Origin: Spirochaetia bacterium
Lineage (GTDB): Bacteria; Spirochaetota; Spirochaetia; Treponematales; Treponemataceae
Assembly: GCA_900769325.1 (NCBI GenBank)
Contig: CAAGGF010000029.1
Coordinates: 1-28,248 of the forward strand
DNA: 28,248 bases
Direction of reading: 5' to 3'
The translations under genes were made by a program, and so were the position numbers. The notes under the pieces were generated by a model, which saw nothing but the letters and a program-made list of their open reading frames with translations, made no database searches and was not told the DNA's origin. The number at the start of each line of letters is the position of its first letter. Positions within the stretch are counted from its first letter, which is position 1. This document shows positions 5,974-13,471 of the stretch, in pieces.

Positions 5974-7548
5974 ATGAAAATAATTAACGGAAACGAACTT
6001 TCAATCGAAGATGTCTGTGATGTAGCTTACAAAAACGAAGAAGTTTCTCTGCCACAAGACAAAAAATTCTGGGAAACACTCGAAAAATCGCGCAAATTCC
6101 TTGAAGATTATATTGCAACTGGTGTGCCAACTTACGGTGTTACAACCGATTTTGGAGATTCATGCCACAATCAAATCAGCGTAGATAAAGCCGGCGAACT
6201 TCAGCGGGACATCTGCACATATCACGGAATCGGGCTTGGACCTAAATTTGACCACGAAACAGGTCGCGCAGTAATTCTTGCAAGATTAAACGGAAATGTA
6301 AAAGGCGGGCACTCCGCAATTCGTCCGGAACTTGCAAAAATGATGGTAACAATGCTGAACAAAGATATCGTTCCAGTAATTCCTCAGCTTGGTTCAGTAG
6401 GCGCATCAGGCGATTTAACTCCGCTTTCATATCTTGCCGCAGCCATCATGGGAGAACGAAAAGTCTACTACAAAGGAAAAATCGTTCCAACAATCGAAGC
6501 ATTTAACGCCGAAGGAATCAAACCTCTTCCAATCGAAGCAAAAGAAGGTCTTGCTTTGATGAACGGAACAAGCGTTATGACAGCCGTTGCAAGCCTTGCA
6601 TGGAAAAAAGCAGAACGACTTGCAAAAATTTCAGATTTTTTGACGGCAGTTACTTCAGAAATCACACGCGGAAAAGATACTCCTTTTGTTGCAAAGGTGA
6701 GCGAAATTAAAAATCATCAGGGACAGTGCGAAAGTGCTTCTTATGTTTACAACATCATAAAAGATTCAAAACGAGTTTTCCGCTATGAAGATTTTTTGAA
6801 AACTCAGATTGAAAGTCTTGACGGCAAAGGATTTGTTGCCCAGCAGAATAAAATTCAAGACAGATATTCAATTCGTTGTGCACCGCAGATTAACGGAGTT
6901 TACCGCGACACGCTTCGTTTTGCCAGAGATTTAATCACCGAAGAATTAAATTCAGCAAACGACAACCCTTTAGTAGACATTGAAGCAGGCAGACTTTACA
7001 ATACCGGAAATTTTTACGGAGGACACATCTGTGCAGCCTGCGACTACATGCGAACGGCTCTAGCTAACATTTCTGATTTATCAGACAAACAGGCTGAAGT
7101 GATAATCGATGGAAAATTCAACGGACTAACAGAAAACTTAATTCCATTCACACCAGCAGACCATCCACGAGCAGGATTAAGGCTCGGATTTAAAGCAGCC
7201 CAGATTACAATCAGTGCAATTCGAGGAGAAGTTGCAAGTTACTGTTTCCCGATTTCGCTTACAAGCCAGCCAACCGAAGCTTTAAATCAGGATAAAGTTT
7301 CAATGGGAACAATAAGTGCAAGAAAATGGGCAGAACAAATTGACCTTGTTTATTTGCAATTTGCCACTCACCTTCTTGCAGCGATGCAGGCCGTAGATTT
7401 AGCCGGAAAAAAAGATTTTGCACCGTTTACGCAAAAAGTCCACGCAGAAGTGCGAAAACTTTCAGCATTTGTCGAAGACGACAGAGCCTTGGACAGTGAA
7501 GCCGAAAGTGTCTGTGAATGGCTTAAAACTACTTCGCTTTTTGAATAA
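5974..7548 (+). CDS. MIO-dependent aromatic amino acid / histidine ammonia-lyase family protein
   Basis: Non-oxidative deamination of an aromatic or histidine-like amino acid through the self-made MIO cofactor. 524 residues, family length. Visible: catalytic Tyr54, the MIO triad Ala144-Ser145-Gly146 in GSVGASGDLTPLSYLA, Asn197 in LMNGTS, QDRYSIRCAPQ and SANDNPLVD. The fold and cofactor chemistry are therefore secure. The substrate is not: the selectivity pair at 83-84 is Tyr-His (histidine lyases have Ser-His, tyrosine lyases His-Leu), the first loop reads YGVTTDFG instead of YGxNTGFG, and the C-terminal motif reads NQDKVSMG instead of NQEDHVSMG. No hutU, hutI or hutG is nearby. Start at the ATG with GGAAG 6 bases upstream. 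The last 20 bases overlap the convergent debranching-enzyme gene. hutH is the default name, but I leave it off because specificity is uncertain. Confidence 0.85.
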   Translation: MKIINGNELSIEDVCDVAYKNEEVSLPQDKKFWETLEKSRKFLEDYIATGVPTYGVTTDFGDSCHNQISVDKAGELQRDICTYHGIGLGPKFDHETGRAVILARLNGNVKGGHSAIRPELAKMMVTMLNKDIVPVIPQLGSVGASGDLTPLSYLAAAIMGERKVYYKGKIVPTIEAFNAEGIKPLPIEAKEGLALMNGTSVMTAVASLAWKKAERLAKISDFLTAVTSEITRGKDTPFVAKVSEIKNHQGQCESASYVYNIIKDSKRVFRYEDFLKTQIESLDGKGFVAQQNKIQDRYSIRCAPQINGVYRDTLRFARDLITEELNSANDNPLVDIEAGRLYNTGNFYGGHICAACDYMRTALANISDLSDKQAEVIIDGKFNGLTENLIPFTPADHPRAGLRLGFKAAQITISAIRGEVASYCFPISLTSQPTEALNQDKVSMGTISARKWAEQIDLVYLQFATHLLAAMQAVDLAGKKDFAPFTQKVHAEVRKLSAFVEDDRALDSEAESVCEWLKTTSLFE

Positions 7549-10500
7549 AAACTGCAAGTGCTTTTGGCGGAACTTCATATTTTTCTGACGGAGATAATTT
7601 TTTCATTTTATCGAAAACTGTTTTTCCGTCAGAAACTGCAAAAAATTCTTTTTTATCGTCAATCGGTGTGCTGAAAATTATTGGGAACGAAAGCGGATTT
7701 GCAATCAAAACAATCTTCTCCCAGGAATCTTCACACGCTGTTCCGTCTAAACTCCAGACTAAAACTTCTTCCGGGAAATTAAAATCTTTGTTTTCTTCAA
7801 ATTTTAAAACTTTCCTTAAAAGTTCAGCATCAGAAATCCTGAAAGCGTTGTGTTCTTTTCTTATTGCGATGATTTTTGAAACATAATCCGAAACATCCCT
7901 GAATTTTTCAAGTCGGCTCCAGTCAAGTCCATTCACCCGGTCGCAGATGTTATAAGTATTTTTGAAGAACGATTTTTTTCCATCTGAAGTAACGGCAGTT
8001 TCAAAAAGCGGCTGTTCGTTTTTCAAAATATCTTCAGGAATCTGTTTTGTGCGCAAGAATTCCATTCCGGCGTGAAGAATTGGCATTCCTTCAGCAAAAA
8101 TCACCAGCGAAATTGCAAATTTTTGCATCTGAGCATAATATTCGTCATTGTGACAAGGCTCAACAAGCTCAAGTTTGTCATATAAAGTTACATTATCGTG
8201 AATTTCAGTGTAATTTACAGATTTCCATGTTTTATCACCCCAACTTGTCGCATAAGCCGTACCCTGAACTTTTGTAAAATCTACTCCTGGATGTTCAGTT
8301 GCCCCGACAATTCCGAATTTTACAGATTCTTTTCGGCTTCCGTCGTGAATAAAGCCCGGTTCATAATCGTTGTTGATTGGTCCTTTTATTCCGCAGCGAA
8401 TTGCATCGTTAAAATGTCCGATGAAAGGCATTTTTAAAGCGTTTTTCATACTCGCGCTTTCCATTTTTCCGGCGTTATACATATCCCAGCCTTCACCGTA
8501 AAGAAGAACATCAGGCTTTATTTTTGAAAGAGCATCGTGAATTCTGTTCATCGTGTTAACATCGTGAAGTCCCATCAAATCAAAACGGAATCCCGAAAGT
8601 TTGTATTCCTTGAGCCAGAAACTCAAAGTTGAAATCATATAACGCGCAAACATTTCGTGCTCGCTTGCAGTGTCCTCTCCAGCCCCGGAATATCCTTCAA
8701 CGCGGAAATAATAACCCGGAACACAAAGTCCGAACGGATGATGAACGCCGTCATTGACATGATTATAAACGACATCCATTATCACGCCGATTCCAGAATC
8801 GTTGAATTTTTTTATCATCTGTTTTAATTCATTTATGCGCACAGAACCGTCATACGGATTTGAAGAATAAGAACCCTCAGGGCAGGCGTAATTTTCAGGG
8901 TCGTAACCCCAGTTGAAAAGCCCGAATTTTGCCTGATTTTTATAAGATTCACAGGAAACGCGTTTTTCGTCGACGCTTCTGAAGTCAAAAATCGGCAGAA
9001 ACTGAACATGCGTTACGCCGAGTTTTTTTATGTGGTCAAAACCGGTTTCAACAGAATTAAAAGTTGTTCCTGATTCTGCACATCCTTTAAAAGTCCGCCT
9101 GTTTTCTTCCGAACCGTTCCATGTTTTTGAAGAAGTTAAATCTGCAACATGAAGTTCATAAGCCACGACATCAGATGGCGATTTTACGGAAGGTGCTTTT
9201 GATTCTTCCCAGCCAGCAGGATTTGTGAGAGAAAAATCGCAGACCATCGACCTAATTCCGTTAACTCCGCATGCCTTTGCGTACGGATCACTAGAATCTG
9301 AAACAAGGCCGTGAGCGTAAACCCGGAACATATAATATTTTCCGTGAAGATTTCCGTTTACAGAACATTCCCAGACACCTTTTAAACCTTTTTCTTCGTG
9401 GCGAACCATCGGAACAATTTTTTCACATTCAGAATTTTCACCGTCAGCAAACAGAAGAAGTTTTACATCGCGTGCTGTTGGTGCCCAAAGTCTGAACGAA
9501 GATTTTTTCTTTCCATATAAAACGCCAAGTTCTTCGGTGCAGGTATATTTTTGCTTAAATTCTTCGCTGTCGAAATACCACTCAAGAAATGCAGTATTTT
9601 TTCCACCCGAAGTTTTGCTTTCGGTTCTGCCGCTTAAAAGGACATTGAAAAGATAATCTTTTTTGTGAGATGCCCCGTTCCATTCAGTGAACAAATCGTG
9701 TTTTTCAAAACCCTGCGAAATCCATTTTTTAGGAACTGCAAATTTTTCAAAAACGCTGGATTTTGCAGTTTTTTCTGATTTTTCCTGAGATTTTATCTGA
9801 AATTCAATTTTTTTACCCGGAACAATTTCCGTGCCGTTCACAAAAAGCGGTTTTATTTCATTTTGAATGCCTTCTGGAATTTTCCATTCAACAGAAAGCG
9901 AAACCGAAGAAGATTTTTTTTCTGCCTTTACACAAAACATCCAGCCGTTTCCGAAAGGAAGTTCTGCATAAAATTCTTTTAGACCTTGCGGAAAATGCGG
10001 AGAAAGTTCTATTTTATTTTCAGCCAGATACGGAACAAAACCAATCAAATCCTGAAAAACATTCCGGTTGAACTCTGCAACGCTCCAAGCCTGTGAATAA
10101 GTTCCAGAAAGAATCGGGCTTCCATCTTCATTAGGACATGCGTGAATATTTTCGCTCAAAGAACCTGCACAACCCGAATCTAAAATCATTTTTGCTTCGT
10201 TTAGAAGAATTGACGCCGGTTTTTGTTCAAGGCTGAATCCTGAATTTTTTGCAGCAGCGGAAATATAAGGCCCTGAATTCCATTCCCAAATAGTTCCGTT
10301 GTGATAAGCGGCATCTTTATTATACATATCATTCCATTCATGATGCGGATGAAAAGTCGGGTCATCAGGTGAAAGAGTATAAAGTCCGAACGGAGAAACG
10401 AGTTCCCTTTCAACATCTTCAAGAATTTTCTGTGAATCTTCTTTTGAAACGAATGCTCTGTCGTCTTTATCTGGAAGAACTTGTGGAACAGTGATTAAAA

Positions 10501-11944
10501 AAAGCTGATTCGGTCTGACGCGCATATCTTTTATCCAATCGCCATAACCGCCAGGCGGAAGACAATCTGCAAAAGAATTGTAAAGCGGATTCCAGAAAAG
10601 TTTTTTAAACGAAGACTTAACTTTTTGTGCGTAATCCGAATAAATTTTTGCCTTTTCTGTCAAATCAAATTTCTCAAAGAAAAACGCACAGATTTTCAAC
10701 GCAGAATACCACAAAGCCTGAATGTCGTTTGCCCTGTCACCTCGCGGAGAAAGCGGAGTGTCGCCTTTAATTCTTGCATCCATCCATGAATCTGCATCCC
10801 CATGCATCAAAAATCCATTTTCATCGCATCTTTTCATCTCGGAATCTACGGCGATTTCAATACTGTTCAAAAGTTTTTTTACGATTTCGAGATTTCCAGT
10901 ATATTGAAAATATTCGTAAACTGCCCGGATGAACCACAAAGTTCCGTCTGCCGTGTTGAAAATTACATCGTCCTTGTTCCTGTAGCGGTTTGGAATTCTG
11001 CCGTAAGAATCTGATTTTTCGTCAAGGCACTGAAAACCTGCAAAACCGAGCAAAACGCTTTCTGCTTCTTTGAAACAACCTGAAACCAAAAGCGAACCGC
11101 AAAGTGAAATAAATGTATCGCGTCCCCAATTGTCACGGAACCACGGAAGACCTGCCCAAATGCCGAGGAAATCATTTTCGCTGTTTTTTGTTGTCAAAAG
11201 CCACGCACTGAACCTCGACCATTTTACAGCCTCGTTAAATTTTTCATCGCCAAAGTCAACCGAAGTTTTATTTAAAAATCCGTCAATCTCTTTTTTATGC
11301 AAGAGAATCTGTTTGTTTTTTGCAAGCCTGAACGCTTTTTCAACTGCAAGTTCTTCGGATTTTTCAAAAGTAAGATACCACCCCGAATCAGAAAACGCCT
11401 CGCCGCTTAGAGTTTTTTCTGAATCTGAAACATGAAGAATGAGGTTTGAATCTTTCATGGAATAATAAAAATCGAATTCTGCAGAAACTGCAATTCCGCG
11501 GTTACAGCTTATAATTTTAATTCCGTCTTTTTCCAGAATATGCCAGACAGGAATGTTTTCTGATTTTAAAACAGAATCATTTTCTTTATCTTCTATTAAT
11601 TGTGCACTTTGAGGATTTTCTGACGACTTTTTTAAATACGGAACTGCGTTTAAAATTCCGGCTATTTTTGAAGAATTTATGTAAAACGCCCCTTCATAAA
11701 TCAAAAGCGAGGCTTCAAGAATTTCTGTATCGAAAAAAGAGCGGAAACCGTACGGATAAACTTCCGTGTATTTTGCCTGAACTAAATCTTTAGAACCACA
11801 GGAAAATCCCGAAAAATATTTTACATCATCCCTGAAATAACCTGAATTTTCCTGATTTTCAGAAAAAAGGAATTCAAAATAACCATTTACTTTATCTGTC
11901 CATGCCATTCGACGCTTTGAATTGCGTTCAATTTTTATCTTCAT
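7529..11944 (-). CDS. Double debranching enzyme: GH133 amylo-1,6-glucosidase fused to GH13 type I pullulanase
   Basis: A 1471-residue protein with no obvious signal peptide, so probably cytosolic, acting on alpha-1,6 branches of glycogen-like glucans. The N half (about 1-740) is a GH133-type (GDE C-domain) alpha-toroid: WFRDNWGRDTFISL near 270, FNTADGTLWFI, WMDARIKGDTPLSPRGD near 385-405, NDIQALWYSAL, and DAAYHNGTIWEW near 540. After a linker comes a CBM48-like domain (FRLWAPTARDVKL near 815), then a GH13 pullulanase: FNWGYDPENYACPEGSYS near 1006, DVVYNHV near 1055, GFRFDLMG (nucleophile Asp near 1119), LYGEGWD (acid Glu near 1148) and EIHDNVTLYD near 1245. Both catalytic parts seem complete. 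Start MKIKIE at 11944 is chosen because earlier in-frame codons give a hydrophobic stretch overlapping the divergent gene. It has no ribosome site, and a -10 lies only 8 bases upstream. Confidence 0.9.
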   Translation of the reverse strand: MKIKIERNSKRRMAWTDKVNGYFEFLFSENQENSGYFRDDVKYFSGFSCGSKDLVQAKYTEVYPYGFRSFFDTEILEASLLIYEGAFYINSSKIAGILNAVPYLKKSSENPQSAQLIEDKENDSVLKSENIPVWHILEKDGIKIISCNRGIAVSAEFDFYYSMKDSNLILHVSDSEKTLSGEAFSDSGWYLTFEKSEELAVEKAFRLAKNKQILLHKKEIDGFLNKTSVDFGDEKFNEAVKWSRFSAWLLTTKNSENDFLGIWAGLPWFRDNWGRDTFISLCGSLLVSGCFKEAESVLLGFAGFQCLDEKSDSYGRIPNRYRNKDDVIFNTADGTLWFIRAVYEYFQYTGNLEIVKKLLNSIEIAVDSEMKRCDENGFLMHGDADSWMDARIKGDTPLSPRGDRANDIQALWYSALKICAFFFEKFDLTEKAKIYSDYAQKVKSSFKKLFWNPLYNSFADCLPPGGYGDWIKDMRVRPNQLFLITVPQVLPDKDDRAFVSKEDSQKILEDVERELVSPFGLYTLSPDDPTFHPHHEWNDMYNKDAAYHNGTIWEWNSGPYISAAAKNSGFSLEQKPASILLNEAKMILDSGCAGSLSENIHACPNEDGSPILSGTYSQAWSVAEFNRNVFQDLIGFVPYLAENKIELSPHFPQGLKEFYAELPFGNGWMFCVKAEKKSSSVSLSVEWKIPEGIQNEIKPLFVNGTEIVPGKKIEFQIKSQEKSEKTAKSSVFEKFAVPKKWISQGFEKHDLFTEWNGASHKKDYLFNVLLSGRTESKTSGGKNTAFLEWYFDSEEFKQKYTCTEELGVLYGKKKSSFRLWAPTARDVKLLLFADGENSECEKIVPMVRHEEKGLKGVWECSVNGNLHGKYYMFRVYAHGLVSDSSDPYAKACGVNGIRSMVCDFSLTNPAGWEESKAPSVKSPSDVVAYELHVADLTSSKTWNGSEENRRTFKGCAESGTTFNSVETGFDHIKKLGVTHVQFLPIFDFRSVDEKRVSCESYKNQAKFGLFNWGYDPENYACPEGSYSSNPYDGSVRINELKQMIKKFNDSGIGVIMDVVYNHVNDGVHHPFGLCVPGYYFRVEGYSGAGEDTASEHEMFARYMISTLSFWLKEYKLSGFRFDLMGLHDVNTMNRIHDALSKIKPDVLLYGEGWDMYNAGKMESASMKNALKMPFIGHFNDAIRCGIKGPINNDYEPGFIHDGSRKESVKFGIVGATEHPGVDFTKVQGTAYATSWGDKTWKSVNYTEIHDNVTLYDKLELVEPCHNDEYYAQMQKFAISLVIFAEGMPILHAGMEFLRTKQIPEDILKNEQPLFETAVTSDGKKSFFKNTYNICDRVNGLDWSRLEKFRDVSDYVSKIIAIRKEHNAFRISDAELLRKVLKFEENKDFNFPEEVLVWSLDGTACEDSWEKIVLIANPLSFPIIFSTPIDDKKEFFAVSDGKTVFDKMKKLSPSEKYEVPPKALAVFIQKAK

Positions 11945-11952
11945 AATTTCAA

Positions 11953-11981
11953 AGTATAATCGAAGAATTATAAATTGACTA
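11953..11981 (-). promoter_or_regulatory. Predicted promoter of the debranching-enzyme gene
   Basis: Minus strand: TAGTCA (11981-11976, 4 of 6), 17 bases, TATACT (11958-11953, 5 of 6). The ATG is 8 bases after the -10, so the predicted start point falls at or within a base or two of the start codon. The message would be leaderless or almost so, which fits the missing ribosome site. Confidence 0.45.
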
Positions 11982-11990
11982 GAAAATTCA

Positions 11991-12020
11991 TTGAAAAATA
12001 ATAAAACAAAATGATATAAT
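11991..12020 (+). promoter_or_regulatory. Predicted promoter of the 12028-17456 operon
   Basis: TTGAAA (11991-11996), 18 bases, perfect TATAAT (12015-12020). Only 7 bases (AGAAAAT) separate the -10 from the ATG at 12028, and no ribosome site is present, so the transcript should begin at the start codon. Confidence 0.6.
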
Positions 12021-12027
12021 AGAAAAT

Positions 12028-12762
12028 ATGGAACAAAATATCTTAATTGCAGGCAAAAATCTCCCGGAATCAGTCGACCTTGCAGAATCATTTGCACTTC
12101 AAGGTTTTGATGTCATAATTACCGGCCGCCAGGAAGAAAAAAAACTTCTCCAAAATTCCAACATTCAGGTTGCACCGTGGAATAAAACTTCAGCAGTTTC
12201 TGCGCGTTCCCTCGTAATTCAGTCAGAAATCGCTTCTGGAAAACTCGACAACGCACTTCTTTATTTTGATGCACCAATGTTCGCCTCGCAATTTACTTCT
12301 TTTTCAATAGACGAAAGTCCGCGTGCCTTAGATGAAATGGTTTCAGGCTTTCAGTATCTTGCAATAGAACTTCTCACCCGCTTTGAACAGCACAGAACAA
12401 AGGCAAAACTGATTTTCGCAATAAAAACTCATCCGTCCGTAAACGATGTCCTTCATTCGCAAAGTTTAAAAGCATCTGTTTCAGGACCTGCAAATCCTTT
12501 TGTTGCAGCAGCAGAAGCCTCTTTTGCAACTTTTGCAGAAAATGTTGCTGCCCTTTACGGCGATAAAGAAAACATCACGATTCTTCTGGTTACAGGAAAT
12601 TCCCAGTCAGAAATCATGAAAAAAGATTCAACTTTTGCATCGTGGCTTTCAAATTACATTTTTCAGGTTGACGGTCTAAAAAGAAAAATCGATGCAAAAC
12701 ATTCTTCAAATTGGATAAAAGCCGGTGCAAAAAATCCGATTTCTTTCCCGTTCTTCAAATAA
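12028..12762 (+). CDS. Degenerate short-chain-dehydrogenase-like protein, function unknown
   Basis: 244 residues, predicted soluble. The layout follows an SDR Rossmann fold: beta1 NILIAGKN, helix and beta2 ending FDVIITGR, a hydrophobic strand LDNALLYF where SDRs have their NNAG strand, KLIFAIKTHPS in the serine-strand position, and NPFVAAAEASFATFAENVAAL in place of the catalytic helix, then ITILLVTGN. The GxxxGxG cofactor loop is absent (AGKNLPES instead), and the YxxxK pair appears as FxxxA, so it is unlikely to be an active oxidoreductase. It may be a structural or regulatory relative; this is inference from pattern only. First gene of a likely operon, 15 bases before the MgtC-family gene, with a start codon directly behind a -10 box and no ribosome site. 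Confidence 0.6.
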   Translation: MEQNILIAGKNLPESVDLAESFALQGFDVIITGRQEEKKLLQNSNIQVAPWNKTSAVSARSLVIQSEIASGKLDNALLYFDAPMFASQFTSFSIDESPRALDEMVSGFQYLAIELLTRFEQHRTKAKLIFAIKTHPSVNDVLHSQSLKASVSGPANPFVAAAEASFATFAENVAALYGDKENITILLVTGNSQSEIMKKDSTFASWLSNYIFQVDGLKRKIDAKHSSNWIKAGAKNPISFPFFK

Positions 12763-12777
12763 CAAACAGGAGATTCA

Positions 12778-13455
12778 GTGTCAATCGAAAACATTTACCT
12801 TGACTACCTTGTAAAAATTTTCGGAGCATTTATCTGCGGATTAATTTTAGGTCTCGAACGAAAAGCACGCCGTCAGCCGGTTGGAATCAGAACATTAGTT
12901 TTAATTTCAGTTTCTTCAGCAGTTTTAGGAATTCTTTCTATTAAATATGCAGCATTTTCACCGTCTGGCCGCGGAGATTCTTCAAGGATTGCAGCAGGAG
13001 TAATTACCGGCATCGGATTTTTAGGAACAGGCGTAATAATCAAAAACGGTCTGAACATAAAAGGGCTCACTTCCGCCGCAATTGTCTGGACATCTTCTGC
13101 ACTCGGTCTTGCCTGCGGAATCGGGCTTTATTCGGTTTGCATAATATCGCTTCTGTTTTTTGTTTTTACGCTTTTAGTTTTAGACAAAATCGAAGTAAAA
13201 CTCTTTCCGGCAGAAAAAGCAAAAAAGATTACGCTTACTTTTAACACAAAAAATATTGACTTATTGCAAGTTCAGTCTATACTAAAGGCGAACGGTTTAA
13301 TTCAGCGCGATTTAAATATGACAGAATCAATCGAACGCGAAAACTTAACACTGATTTTTTCTGTAAAATCGCCTCATCAGATTGATTTATTTTCGTTGAC
13401 AGCTCAATTAAAAAAATTAACAAATTTAACAGGAATCACAATTTTAGATGAATAA
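12778..13455 (+). CDS. MgtC/SapB family inner-membrane protein
   Basis: 225 residues. The N-terminal domain (to about residue 140) has four to five membrane helices and the family signatures GLERKARRQPVGIRTLVLIS near 25-45, RIAAGVITGIGFLGTGVII near 70-90 and GLTSAAIVWTSSALGLACGIG. The C-terminal 80 residues form a soluble alpha/beta domain like the ACT-type tail of many MgtC relatives. MgtC proteins are linked to magnesium limitation, acid survival and membrane-potential control in other bacteria; the role here is not known. The start is GTG with AGGAG 5 bases before it. It follows the SDR-like gene by 15 bases and precedes the lipoprotein gene by 16, so co-transcription is likely. I see no magnesium riboswitch ahead of it. 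Confidence 0.88.
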   Translation: MSIENIYLDYLVKIFGAFICGLILGLERKARRQPVGIRTLVLISVSSAVLGILSIKYAAFSPSGRGDSSRIAAGVITGIGFLGTGVIIKNGLNIKGLTSAAIVWTSSALGLACGIGLYSVCIISLLFFVFTLLVLDKIEVKLFPAEKAKKITLTFNTKNIDLLQVQSILKANGLIQRDLNMTESIERENLTLIFSVKSPHQIDLFSLTAQLKKLTNLTGITILDE

Positions 13456-13471
13456 ATAATTTGGAGGAGTT

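Noticed and set aside
10201..11435. Short open frames on both strands inside the debranching-enzyme gene
   Set aside because: All lie opposite or out of frame with a long frame whose protein motifs are clear.
11945..12097. In-frame N-terminal extension of the debranching-enzyme gene starting at 12097
   Set aside because: It would overlap the divergent gene and its promoter, and the added residues are a hydrophobic AT-rich translation unlike the family's N terminus.
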